A DNA stretch of 64,000 bases, taken from NCBI RefSeq assembly GCF_014645895.1, contig NZ_BMMP01000002.1, positions 434,001-498,000 on the forward strand, in the 5' to 3' direction. A model generated the notes under the pieces. It was given only the letters and a program-made list of their open reading frames with translations. It searched no databases and had not been told where the DNA came from. The translations under genes were made by a program, and so were the position numbers. Each line of letters opens with the position of its first letter. Position 1 is the stretch's first letter. Of the stretch, positions 8,373 through 16,482 are shown in pieces. This DNA comes from Streptomyces daqingensis. Lineage in GTDB: Bacteria > Actinomycetota > Actinomycetes > Streptomycetales > Streptomycetaceae.

Positions 8373-9101
8373 CTACGCCGAGGGCGGGGCGCCCGGGCCG
8401 TCCAGCAGCGCCCAGGCCGCGGCGTAACGGCCGGGGACGGCGACGTCGGCGATCCGCCAGCCCGCCGGAGGCACGGGCATCCGCGACGTGCCCACGTAGG
8501 AGACCGCGGGATCCTCGGCGAGTCCGGTGCCCTTGCCCTTGAGGTACGCCTCCTTCCGCGTCCAGCAGCGGGCGAAGGCGACGCCCCGCTCCGCCTCCGG
8601 AAGCGCGGCCAGCTCGATCTGCTCCCTGGGGTGAAGGGCGCGCGCGACCTCCGTGACGACCGACGGCTCCTGCTCCTGCTCGACGTCGACCCCGACCGCT
8701 GCGCCCGCGAAGGCGAGCACCACGAGGTCGCCCGCGTGGGAGAGGGAGAAGTGCAGGGGATCGCCGGGCACGGAGGGACGTCCGTGCGGGCCGCCGCAGA
8801 CCGGGCAGTCGGCCCGGGTCAGCGGCACCGCGGCGGGCGTCGTGCCGAGCCGCGCCGCGAGTTCGTGGCGCAGCGCCGTATGTGCGACGTGGTAGCGGTC
8901 GCGGTCCGCCCGCAGCCGGAACGCGGCCGCGCGGGCCCGCTCCTCGTCCGAGAGCAGCGACAGCTCCCCGGCGGCACGGTCGGCGTACTCGGAGACCCGC
9001 AGGACCCGGACGTCGACGTGGGTGTCCGGCGCGTCCTCGGATGACAGGCGGCGGCCCGGAACACGGTCGGCGTCCCACGCTGCTCCGGAAGTCGTCGGCA
9101 T
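8373..9101 (-). CDS. 4'-phosphopantetheinyl transferase, Sfp type
   Basis: 242 residues. Hallmarks are SLSHAGD (residues 119-125, CoA/His contact), GVDVE with magnesium ligands D139 and E141, and WTRKEAYLKGKG (180-191) with the catalytic Glu and Lys. A CPVC pair near residue 99 is common in actinobacterial members. It transfers phosphopantetheine from CoA to carrier proteins of polyketide, peptide or fatty-acid synthases. No synthase is nearby, so it may serve clusters elsewhere. The long upstream reading frame in the same phase was rejected because the family starts here and a -10-like TACTTT sits six bases upstream. Confidence 0.9.
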   Translation of the reverse strand: MPTTSGAAWDADRVPGRRLSSEDAPDTHVDVRVLRVSEYADRAAGELSLLSDEERARAAAFRLRADRDRYHVAHTALRHELAARLGTTPAAVPLTRADCPVCGGPHGRPSVPGDPLHFSLSHAGDLVVLAFAGAAVGVDVEQEQEPSVVTEVARALHPREQIELAALPEAERGVAFARCWTRKEAYLKGKGTGLAEDPAVSYVGTSRMPVPPAGWRIADVAVPGRYAAAWALLDGPGAPPSA

Positions 9102-9107
9102 CCCACG

Positions 9108-9113
9108 AAAGTA
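9108..9113 (-). promoter_or_regulatory. -10 element of a probable leaderless promoter
   Basis: TACTTT on the minus strand ends six bases before the ATG of the phosphopantetheinyl transferase gene. This is the spacing expected when transcription starts at the start codon. No clear ribosome site fits better. Confidence 0.45.
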
Positions 9114-9158
9114 CACTCCCCGACGTCGTCGCCCCATGCCGCCGGAGGGCTCCCCAGC

Positions 9159-10139
9159 ATGACCCCAGCCGATCTCTTCCCCGACTCGCTTCCCGTGACG
9201 ACCGCCATGCGGCGCACCGCGAGCGGACGGGACTGGCTGAGCCGACTCCCCTCTCTGGTCGAGGAGTTGAGGCAGCGCTGGAACCTGCGGCTCGGCTCCC
9301 CGTACGCCGGCGGCAGCTGCTCGTGGGTCGCCCCGGCAGAGCGCGCCGACGGGGCCCGCGCCGTACTGAAGGTGACCTGGCCGCACAGGGAGGCACGGCC
9401 GGAGGGCGAGGCACTGCGGCTGTGGGCGGGAGACGGCGCGGTGCGGGTGTACGAGCACGACCCGCGGCAGTACGCGCTGCTCCTGGAACGCTGCGAACCG
9501 GGCACGCAGCTCGGCGAAGCCCTGGAACTGCCGGCCGAGGAACGGCTCGTGACGGGTGCGGGCGTTCTGCGGGTGCTGTGGGACCGCGGCCGCGGGCGGC
9601 GGCCCGGGCCGGACTCCGCCATCGAGGACCTCGCCGGCGCCACAGGCCGGCTGGCGGACGTACTCGACGAACGGGCGGGCCGCCGCACATGGCCGTCCTC
9701 CGTGGACACCGGCCTCTTCCGGCAGGCGTCCTCGCTGCTGCGTGAACTGCCGCGCACCGCACCGCTGGAGACGGTGCTGCACGGCGACTTCAACCCCGGC
9801 AACGTGCTGGCGTCCGGCCGCCGTCCCTGGCTGGCGATCGACGCCAAACCCCTCTACGGGGACGCCGCGTTCGACCCCTGGCCCCTCATCCAGCAGGTGG
9901 ACGACCCGTTCGCGCATCCGTCGCCGGAGCACGTCCTCGCCCGGCGCACGGCGCTCGTCGCCGGCGAACTCGGCGCGGACGCGGCCCGTGTGCACGCCTG
10001 GGCCATGGCACGCCTCGTCGAGTTCGCGCTGTGGCAGCTCGACGTGGACGGTGGTGACACCGGGCACGAAGGGCGGCTGGACCGGACCGTGCAGCTCGTC
10101 CGGCAGGCCCGCGTCCTCGCCGAGCTGGCCGGCCTCTGA
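9159..10139 (+). CDS. Aminoglycoside/hydroxyurea phosphotransferase-like kinase
   Basis: 326 residues. The protein-kinase-like fold is shown by an N-lobe lysine (AVLKVTW, K71), the catalytic loop HGDFNPGNVL (H208, D210, N215) and the metal-binding segment AIDAKP (D228) followed by GDAAFDPWP. This pattern is characteristic of the APH(6)/hydroxyurea phosphotransferase family, which inactivates streptomycin-type drugs or hydroxyurea by phosphorylation. Many family members in actinomycetes have untested substrates, so resistance is not proven. It is divergent from the phosphopantetheinyl transferase gene, with 57 bases between the starts. Confidence 0.82.
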   Translation: MTPADLFPDSLPVTTAMRRTASGRDWLSRLPSLVEELRQRWNLRLGSPYAGGSCSWVAPAERADGARAVLKVTWPHREARPEGEALRLWAGDGAVRVYEHDPRQYALLLERCEPGTQLGEALELPAEERLVTGAGVLRVLWDRGRGRRPGPDSAIEDLAGATGRLADVLDERAGRRTWPSSVDTGLFRQASSLLRELPRTAPLETVLHGDFNPGNVLASGRRPWLAIDAKPLYGDAAFDPWPLIQQVDDPFAHPSPEHVLARRTALVAGELGADAARVHAWAMARLVEFALWQLDVDGGDTGHEGRLDRTVQLVRQARVLAELAGL

Positions 10140-10488
10140 GATTCTCCCGGGCCGCCGGAATTCGAGGGCTGCGGGACCGGAATACGGGGGCCATGGCGCG
10201 GAGGCGGTATTCGCGACGGCGGCGTGCTTTTCTGCCGCAATCCCGGGCTCCTCAGAGCACCCCCAAAGCGCGGCCGCACCGTGCCCGTTCACGTTCAGCT
10301 CCGCCCACCTGGCAGCGACAAATGGAACGGCCGGAGCACGCTTTTCGTATGACTTTCCTCTTGCGTGAAGACTTGGAGAACAAGTCATTCCGGCGGCACA
10401 TCTTGGACATCTGACACCTATCGCATTCCTCAGCCACCGCGGACAGTGCACGATCAGAGTGATCACCGAGTTCTACCGGGGGAATCAC
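10140..10488 (+). other. Intergenic region with a low-GC patch and a small palindrome
   Basis: No gene is supported here. The stretch 10330-10440 is distinctly lower in GC than its surroundings and probably holds the promoter of the downstream secreted protein. GACTTG-GAGAA-CAAGTC (10370-10386) is a perfect six-base inverted repeat that could bind a regulator. I could not assign a convincing -35/-10 pair. Confidence 0.4.
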
Positions 10489-11034
10489 ATGAGCAAATCT
10501 GTAACTCGTCGTGCCGTCACGGCCGTTGCGGCCGCAAGTGCCGTGCTGCTCTTGGGCGGCACGAACATCGCCTCCGCCCAAAGTGCCGCGCAGGCACCCG
10601 GATCGGAGTCCGGGACTGTGACGAGCAGCGTCCGCGCCGGCGGCGCCGACGGGGACGTGAGCACGAAGCGCACCAGGTGGGCCAAGTGCACGGGGACCGT
10701 CAACAATCCGCACTGGTCGAAGGGGGGCAAGAGCGTCATCTTCAAGACCCGGCTCAGCTGCAAGGGGAACATCCCCAGGGTCCATGTGCGGGTGCGCGGT
10801 CAGTTGCTGAAGTGCCCCGGCCTCTGCCCGCCCTCGACCGTCGCCACGTCGAATGAGACGAAGTCGGTCGCCGTCAACGGCGGGAGCGTGACCTACTACA
10901 CGCCCAAGCCGAAGGGGAAGAAGATCAGGGGCGACGGCTCCTACCAGGGCAAGGTGACCATGCAGATCACCTCTCCCTTCCCGGGCACGAAGGGCAGCGC
11001 CAGCAGCAAGATGGTGAAGGTCAACACGCCGTAG
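10489..11034 (+). CDS. Small secreted protein with four cysteines, unknown function
   Basis: 181 residues from the ATG at 10489, with a GGGGGA ribosome site; an in-frame upstream ATG lacks one. A classical signal peptide spans residues 1-30, with likely cleavage after ASA. The mature part is basic and rich in Lys, Ser and Gly, and has exactly four cysteines (67, 91, 109, 113; the last two in KCPGLC), suggesting two disulfides. I recognise no catalytic motif. The later VTYYTPKPKGKK and GSYQGKVTMQI segments look like beta strands of a small secreted beta-sandwich. The next gene starts 26 bases later and may be co-transcribed. Confidence 0.75.
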   Translation: MSKSVTRRAVTAVAAASAVLLLGGTNIASAQSAAQAPGSESGTVTSSVRAGGADGDVSTKRTRWAKCTGTVNNPHWSKGGKSVIFKTRLSCKGNIPRVHVRVRGQLLKCPGLCPPSTVATSNETKSVAVNGGSVTYYTPKPKGKKIRGDGSYQGKVTMQITSPFPGTKGSASSKMVKVNTP

Positions 11035-11060
11035 CGGACGCCGCGTCGAGGAGAGACCCC

Positions 11061-11396
11061 GTGAAGTGGGAAGTGCACGCGGAGCTGGTCGTCATGGAGG
11101 ACGGGCTTGATTCCGTAGCCCTGACGGACCGGCTCGCGGCGTGGCTTTCCGCTCACGGGGCCGACGCCTTGCCCCAGCTGACCATGGCCGACGGGGGAAC
11201 GGCCGAGACGCTGGGTGCCGTCTTCGGGATGCCGGCCGAAACGCCCGGTCAGGCTGCTGACGCCGCGCTCACCCAGCTGCGACGCGCCGCGAGCGACCTC
11301 GGGGTCCCCGTGGGGCCCGTCGACGAAGTCCTCGTGCGGCGCGCGCACATCGACCCTCGCGCCCCCCTCGCTGAGCGCAGGGCTGAAGGAACCTGA
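11061..11396 (+). CDS. Hypothetical small cytosolic protein
   Basis: 111 residues from a GTG at 11061 with GAGGAGAGA upstream. It begins with an alternating pattern (MKWEVHAELVVMEDGLDSV) like a ferredoxin-fold strand-helix and continues with amphipathic Ala-rich helices. There is no signal peptide, membrane segment or known motif. Good codon bias and the short distance to the secreted-protein gene support a real gene, probably in the same transcript. I do not recognise its function. Confidence 0.6.
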   Translation: MKWEVHAELVVMEDGLDSVALTDRLAAWLSAHGADALPQLTMADGGTAETLGAVFGMPAETPGQAADAALTQLRRAASDLGVPVGPVDEVLVRRAHIDPRAPLAERRAEGT

Positions 11397-11410
11397 CGTC
11401 GGTTCGGCAG

Positions 11411-11456
11411 CCGTGACGTCGACTGCACGTGACGCCGGCTGCACGTGACGTCGGCA
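11411..11456. repeat. Short direct repeats containing CACGTG
   Basis: CTGCACGTGACG occurs at 11423 and 11439, a 16-bp period, and a related GTGACGTCG precedes it. Each copy contains the palindrome CACGTG. The repeats sit between two convergent genes, so they may be terminator remnants rather than operators. Confidence 0.45.
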
Positions 11457-11493
11457 GCTCGACCGTGCCAGTGATGCGACGGCGCTGCTCGCC

Positions 11494-12033
11494 CTACTCC
11501 CCCGTCGCTCCGTCGGCCAGTTCCCGTGCGACATCGAGGTGCCCGACGTGCCGCGCGTACTCCTGCAGCAGGTGGAAGAGGATCCATGCCAGCGAGGGCG
11601 CCTCCTCCTCGGTGGGGAAGCGGCCACCGAGCCGGGCGTGTGCGTCCAGCCGGGCCTCGCGGACGATCTCCCGCGAGCGGTCGCACTGGGCCCGGAAGGC
11701 GGCGACGATATCGGCCACCGGCACCCCGTCCGGGACGCGCCACTTGCCGTCCCCGCCCCTGTCGCCCCACGGGTCAGGTACCTTCTCGGCCTCGAACCCC
11801 CAGCACAGCCAGCGGCGTTCGACGTACGTCAGGTGCCGGACGAGTTGGAGCGGCGTCCAGCCCGACGGCAGACGGCTGCCCCGCAGCTCCTCCTCGGAGA
11901 GGCCGTCGATCTTCCGCAGCAGCGTGTCCCGGTAGTAGTCGAGATAGCCGCGCAGCAGCACGTGCGGATCGGCCGTCGACGGATCGGGCTCGCCCGGCGG
12001 CAGCGGCGGGATGGAGGCTTCGGTGGCGGTCAC
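11494..12033 (-). CDS. DinB/DUF664 family protein (mycothiol-transferase-like)
   Basis: 179 residues from a GTG that overlaps the LD-carboxypeptidase stop (GTGA). It is a four-helix-bundle DinB fold with metal ligands H67 (VRHLTYVE) and the pair H162/H165 in RHVGHLD, the pattern of metal-dependent mycothiol S-transferases. Start-side features LLRGYLDYYRDTLL and SGWTPLQLVRHL are typical of the DUF664 subgroup. It may conjugate mycothiol to an electrophile. Its role at the end of a peptidase operon is unclear. The family assignment is firm; the chemistry is inferred. Confidence 0.85.
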   Translation of the reverse strand: MTATEASIPPLPPGEPDPSTADPHVLLRGYLDYYRDTLLRKIDGLSEEELRGSRLPSGWTPLQLVRHLTYVERRWLCWGFEAEKVPDPWGDRGGDGKWRVPDGVPVADIVAAFRAQCDRSREIVREARLDAHARLGGRFPTEEEAPSLAWILFHLLQEYARHVGHLDVARELADGATGE

Positions 12034-13070
12034 GTGAGTCCTGGTTCGTCGTAGGTGAGCGTGCGGGCGTCCGCGTCGAGTACGGCCGGAACGCCCAGGG
12101 GAAGAGTCGGGGTGGAGGTGCCGTGGCCGAAGCCCATGTCCTCCACGATCGGGACGCCGAGCGGGGCGAGTCGTTCTCGCAGCACTACCCGGACGTCTTC
12201 GCGTTCCCCGCAGTCCGTGAACGAACCGAGCGCGATACCCGCGACCCCCTCGAACCAGCCGGAGCGCAGGAGCTGGGTGAGGAGCCGGTCGAGGCTGTAG
12301 GGCTGCTGCGCGATGTCCTCCAGCAGCACGATGCCGCCCGCCGCGGAGGGACGCGCGTGGCTGGTGCCGCGCTCCGCCGCAAGCAGCGACAGGTTGCCGC
12401 CGAGGGTGACACCCCGCGCCTGGCCGGGAACGAGGGTGCGGGTGACCTTCGCCGGCGTCGTCGTCAGGACGCTCTCCGGAGCGAAGAGGGAGCTGCGCAG
12501 ATGCTCACGCGTCGCGCTGTCGGCGAGGAACGAGGCGGTGGCGATCATCGGCCCGTGCAGCGTGGCGAGACCGAGCCGCTGGGCCAACGCCTCGTGCATG
12601 ACGGTGAGATCGCTGTAGCCGACGAACACCTTGGCCGGCGCGCGGCGCAGTGCGTCCCAGTCGAGCAGGTCGAGGACGCGCTGGGTCCCGTAGCCGCCGC
12701 GGGCGGCGATGACTGCCGAGAGCGAAGGGTCGCACCAGGCTTCCTGGAAGTCGCGGGCCCGGAGTTCGTCCGCACTCGCCAAGTGGTCCATGGAGGGGTG
12801 GGGTTCGAGGACGTGCGGCCCGAGGACGGGCTCGAGGCCCCAGTCGCGGAGGACGTCCACCCCCGTCGCGAGATTCTCACGCCCCACAGGCCCGCTCGGC
12901 GCCACGATGCCCACCCGGTCGCCCGGGCGCAGCCGCCGCGGCCGGGTCAGGGGGCGCACGCTCACCTCCCCGCCCGCAGAGGGAGACGCGGCGTGCGTCG
13001 TATCGGCGGCCGCGGGGAACGCGGCCCCCGGTTGTTCCGCGCCCCGGTGCGGTGTCTGCGTCTCATCCAT
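12030..13070 (-). CDS. LD-carboxypeptidase (peptidase family S66)
   Basis: 346 residues. The S66 triad is visible: nucleophile S153 in GYSDLT, E251 in VLLEDI, and H316 in GFGHGTSTP. About 45 extra residues precede the first strand (GDRVGIVAPSGP) and look disordered. Members are cytosolic and cut the L-to-D bond in muropeptides (LdcA) or release microcin-type peptidyl adenylates (MccF). The operon with a D-aminopeptidase and two other peptidases favours recycling of cell-wall peptides, but MccF-like detoxification cannot be excluded. Its ATG shares one base with the stop of the S9 peptidase gene. Confidence 0.88.
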   Translation of the reverse strand: MDETQTPHRGAEQPGAAFPAAADTTHAASPSAGGEVSVRPLTRPRRLRPGDRVGIVAPSGPVGRENLATGVDVLRDWGLEPVLGPHVLEPHPSMDHLASADELRARDFQEAWCDPSLSAVIAARGGYGTQRVLDLLDWDALRRAPAKVFVGYSDLTVMHEALAQRLGLATLHGPMIATASFLADSATREHLRSSLFAPESVLTTTPAKVTRTLVPGQARGVTLGGNLSLLAAERGTSHARPSAAGGIVLLEDIAQQPYSLDRLLTQLLRSGWFEGVAGIALGSFTDCGEREDVRVVLRERLAPLGVPIVEDMGFGHGTSTPTLPLGVPAVLDADARTLTYDEPGLT

Positions 13071-15103
13071 CACGGCTTCAGCTCCAGTGTGGGTACGTCG
13101 CCCCGCTCGGTCCCGAACGTCTGGGCGTACAGCGACAGTTCCGCCTCGACCGCCCTGATGATGGTCTCCGCGCGGCGGAAGCCGTGCCCCTCCCCCTCGA
13201 AGGTGAGGTAGGCGTGCGGCACCCCCCGGCCGTCGAGTTGCTCCAGGAAGCGGTCGCACTGGACAGATGGGCAGATGACGTCGTCGAGTCCCTGGAGCAG
13301 CAGGAAGGGTGCCTCGATGCGGTCGGCGTGCTGCATGGGCGAGCGGTCGCGGTAGCGGTCGGGCACTTCCCGCAACGGGCCCACCAGGGACTCCAGATAC
13401 TGCGATTCGAAGTCGTGCGTCTCACCCGTGGCCCATCCGGTGAGGTCGAGGATGGGGTAGCTGATCGTCCCGCATGCGTACAGGCCCGCGGTGTCCGGTG
13501 ACGTGAGGGACGCGGCCGTCGTCCAGCCGCCCGCGCTGCCGCCGCGCAGTGCCAGGCGATTCGGGTCGGCGCTGCCTTCGGCCGCCAGCTGGCGGGCCGC
13601 CGCCGCGCAGTCCTCGACGTCGACGACGCCCCACTGCTCGCGGAGCCGGTTGCGGTAGGACCGCCCGTACCCGGTGGAGCCTCCGTAGTTGACCTCGACG
13701 ACGCCGATGCCGCGGGAGGTGAAGTAGGCGATCTCCAGGTCGAGTACGAGTGGGGCGCGGCTGGTGGGGCCGCCGTGTGCCCAGACCACGTACGGGGGCA
13801 GCTCGCCTTCCGGGGCCGCGTAGCCGGGATGGTGCGGCGGGTACACGTGGGCGTGGATGTCCCTGCCACCGGGTCCGGTGAAGGTGCGCACGAGCGGCTG
13901 CGGGTAGTGGGCCGGATCGACCGGGTCCTCGTGTGCCGCGGCGACGACGACCGCGTGACCGGTGCCCGTGTTCAGCTCGACCACCTCGTAGGAGCTGTGC
14001 GGGGAGGCGGCCACACCGACGACGCGGGTGTCCGTCACCGCCAGGGCGGCCCACTCCGTCCAGGGACCGGCGGCGTCGGCGATCTCGCCTGTCCGCGGGT
14101 CGAGGATGCCCAGCCGCATGGCGCCGCGGCCGTGGAGGGTGGCGATGAGGCCGTCGGCCATCGGCGCGAACCACCTCTGCCCGATGCGCCACAGCCCGCC
14201 GGCGAACTCCTCCTCGCGCGGGCAGAGGGCGACCCTTTCGCCAAAGCCGCCGGGCGCCGCCGCGTCCAGGTCGAGGCGCTGCAGGTTCCACCAACCGGTC
14301 TCGTCCGAGGCCAGCAGCAGCGTGCCGTCGGGCGCCCATTCGACCTGGGCGACCGACTCCTCCGGGCCTCCCGCCACGGTCCGTACGTCCTTTAGTTCGC
14401 CCCCGCCTGTGACCCGGGCGGCCTTCACGAGCGTCCCGTCCCAGGGCATCGCGGGGTGGTCCCAGGCGAGCCAGGCCACACGCCGGCCGTCGGGCGACGG
14501 CCGCGGGCCCGTCACGAACCGGCTGGCGTCACCGGTCAGTTCACGCACACGGCCCCTGTCCTCGGCGGCGGAGCCGTCCAGGGGGACGGCCGCGAGCAGG
14601 CGCCGCACATCGGTCGGCCCCTCACCGGTGAACTCCTCCATGACGCACCAGACTTCGGGCCGGGAACCCTCGGGCTCCACCACGACGGGGTCGCACCAGC
14701 GCAGCCCTCCGTCGCACACCTCGGAGAGCGGCGTCAGCGGCCTGGGAACGGAGCCGGGGACGTCCGGCTCGTACGCGTAGAGCCGCTGGTCGGCGAAGTG
14801 GGTGAAGACCAGCAGCGGTCCGCCCTCGCTCCGGACCGCCCCCGTCCAGGGCTGCCCGCCGTACTCGATCACACGGTTGCGCACGTTCCACGGCGCGGGC
14901 AGCACGGACTCCGCCGCGCCGTCCCCGCCGTCGGCGGGCAGGCGCATCAGCGCGCGGCGTCCGCCCTCGGCCGGCCGCGGTTCCGTCCACCAGATCTCCT
15001 CGCCCACTGCGCCGGGGTATTCGGGCCGGCCGTCGTGCGAGGCGACGAGAGAGGCGTCGATCGGGGACGTCCAGGTGCCGTAGGGGGCCGTGATGGTCGG
15101 CAT
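13070..15103 (-). CDS. S9-family prolyl oligopeptidase-type peptidase
   Basis: 677 residues. The N-terminal 400 residues form a beta-propeller-like region (SPDGRRVAWLAWDHP, WAPDGTLLLASDE), followed by an alpha/beta-hydrolase domain. The triad is S523 in GGSAGGW, an Asp in LQGLDDVICP, and H640 in GEGHGF. VWAHGGPTSR gives the oxyanion region. There is no signal peptide, so it should act on oligopeptides in the cytoplasm as an acylaminoacyl or dipeptidyl peptidase. It is the third gene of a five-gene peptidase operon, starting 50 bases after the M20 gene. Confidence 0.9.
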   Translation of the reverse strand: MPTITAPYGTWTSPIDASLVASHDGRPEYPGAVGEEIWWTEPRPAEGGRRALMRLPADGGDGAAESVLPAPWNVRNRVIEYGGQPWTGAVRSEGGPLLVFTHFADQRLYAYEPDVPGSVPRPLTPLSEVCDGGLRWCDPVVVEPEGSRPEVWCVMEEFTGEGPTDVRRLLAAVPLDGSAAEDRGRVRELTGDASRFVTGPRPSPDGRRVAWLAWDHPAMPWDGTLVKAARVTGGGELKDVRTVAGGPEESVAQVEWAPDGTLLLASDETGWWNLQRLDLDAAAPGGFGERVALCPREEEFAGGLWRIGQRWFAPMADGLIATLHGRGAMRLGILDPRTGEIADAAGPWTEWAALAVTDTRVVGVAASPHSSYEVVELNTGTGHAVVVAAAHEDPVDPAHYPQPLVRTFTGPGGRDIHAHVYPPHHPGYAAPEGELPPYVVWAHGGPTSRAPLVLDLEIAYFTSRGIGVVEVNYGGSTGYGRSYRNRLREQWGVVDVEDCAAAARQLAAEGSADPNRLALRGGSAGGWTTAASLTSPDTAGLYACGTISYPILDLTGWATGETHDFESQYLESLVGPLREVPDRYRDRSPMQHADRIEAPFLLLQGLDDVICPSVQCDRFLEQLDGRGVPHAYLTFEGEGHGFRRAETIIRAVEAELSLYAQTFGTERGDVPTLELKP

Positions 15104-15153
15104 GCGTGAAGCCTCCGGGGACTGGGAGAAGCGGGGAGCGGGACGGGGGCGGC

Positions 15154-16482
15154 TCAGAGCGCGAGCAGCGTGCGGTCCAGGACGCGGACACCGAAGTGCA
15201 GGGCGTCCACGGGCACTCGTTCGTCCACGCCGTGGAAGAGCGCCTGGTAGTCGAAGCCCTCGGGCAGCTTCAGCGGTGAGAAGCCGTACCCCTCGATGCC
15301 GAGCCGCGAGAACTGCTTCGCGTCGGTGCCGCCCGACATGCAGTACGGCACGACGTGCGCTCCGGGGTCGTGGTGCTCCAGCGCCTCGCGCATCGCCGCG
15401 TACGTCGGTGAGTCCACGGGGGCCTGCAGCGCGACCTCGCGGTGGTGGAACTCCCACTCGACGTGCGGGCCGGTGAGGCGGTCGAGGGTCTCGGTGAACT
15501 CCGCCTCCCCGCCGGGCAGGATCCGCCCGTCGACGTACGCGGTGGCGGTGCCGGGGATGACGTTGACCTTGTAACCGGCGTTCAGCATCGTCGGGTTGGT
15601 GCTGTTGCGCACCGTCGGCTCCACGAGGGCGGCGGCAGGGCCGAGGTCGGCGAGGAGCTTGTCGGCGTCGAAGTCCGGGGCGTCCACGTCCGGTTCGGGC
15701 AGCCCCCGGACGGCGGCCAGGGTCTTCAGCGCGGCCTGCACGGTCGGCGTGAGCCGCTGCGGCCACTCGTGCTCACCGATGCGGGCGATCGCGGCGGCGA
15801 GCCGGCTGACCGCGTTGGCGCGGCTGATCTTCGAACCGTGCCCCGCCTTGCCGTGTGCGGTGAGCTTGAGCCAGGCCGTGCCCCGCTCACCCGCCGCCAC
15901 GGGGTACAGCCGCATCCCGTCGCCGGTGTGGAAGGTGAAGGCGCCTGATTCGCTGATGCCTTCCGTGCAGCCCTCGAAGAGGTCCGCGTGCTGCTCGGCG
16001 AGGTATTCGGAGCCGTACTCCGCGCTGTCCTCCTCGTCGGCGGTGAAGGCCAGGACGACGTCACGGCGCGGGCGGACACCGGCCCGGGACCAGGCACGCA
16101 CGGCGGCGAGCACCATGGCGTCCGCGTTCTTCATGTCGATGGCGCCGCGTCCCCAGACCACGCCGTCCCGGATCTCCCCGGAGAAGGGGTGCACGCTCCA
16201 GTCGGCGGGCTCCGCCGGCACCACGTCGAGATGGCCGTGGACGAGCAGGGCGTCCGCGGAGGGGTCGCTGCCCGGGATCCTGGCCACCACGTTGGTCCGC
16301 CCGGGGGCCTTCTCGAGCAAGCGGGGCTCGATGCCCGCGTCGGAGAGCCGTTCGGCCACGTACTCGGCGGCCGGGCGCTCCGAGCCCTCGCCGCCGCCGC
16401 GGTTCGTGGTGTCGATGCGGATCAGCTCGGAGGTGAAGGTCACCGCCTCGTCCAGGGCCCGCTGGTCGATGTGCTCAGCCAT
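15154..16482 (-). CDS. M20-family metallopeptidase
   Basis: 442 residues with a GGAGGAG ribosome site. Dinuclear zinc ligands and catalytic residues are clear: HGHLD (H84, catalytic D86), GAIDMKN (D116) and TADEEDS (catalytic E150, ligand E151). The central dimerisation domain lies around residues 200-310 (AHGKAGHGSK) and the last ligand His is near the C-terminus. It belongs to the M20A/dipeptidase-like set that removes residues from small peptides or N-acyl amino acids. Its start overlaps the end of the D-aminopeptidase gene by eight bases, so the two are coupled. Confidence 0.9.
   Translation of the reverse strand: MAEHIDQRALDEAVTFTSELIRIDTTNRGGGEGSERPAAEYVAERLSDAGIEPRLLEKAPGRTNVVARIPGSDPSADALLVHGHLDVVPAEPADWSVHPFSGEIRDGVVWGRGAIDMKNADAMVLAAVRAWSRAGVRPRRDVVLAFTADEEDSAEYGSEYLAEQHADLFEGCTEGISESGAFTFHTGDGMRLYPVAAGERGTAWLKLTAHGKAGHGSKISRANAVSRLAAAIARIGEHEWPQRLTPTVQAALKTLAAVRGLPEPDVDAPDFDADKLLADLGPAAALVEPTVRNSTNPTMLNAGYKVNVIPGTATAYVDGRILPGGEAEFTETLDRLTGPHVEWEFHHREVALQAPVDSPTYAAMREALEHHDPGAHVVPYCMSGGTDAKQFSRLGIEGYGFSPLKLPEGFDYQALFHGVDERVPVDALHFGVRVLDRTLLAL

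Noticed and set aside
8373-10466. 697-codon open frame extending the phosphopantetheinyl transferase gene upstream
   Set aside because: The extension is antisense to the phosphotransferase gene, has shadow-ORF composition, and the family start with a -10 at the right distance lies at 9101.
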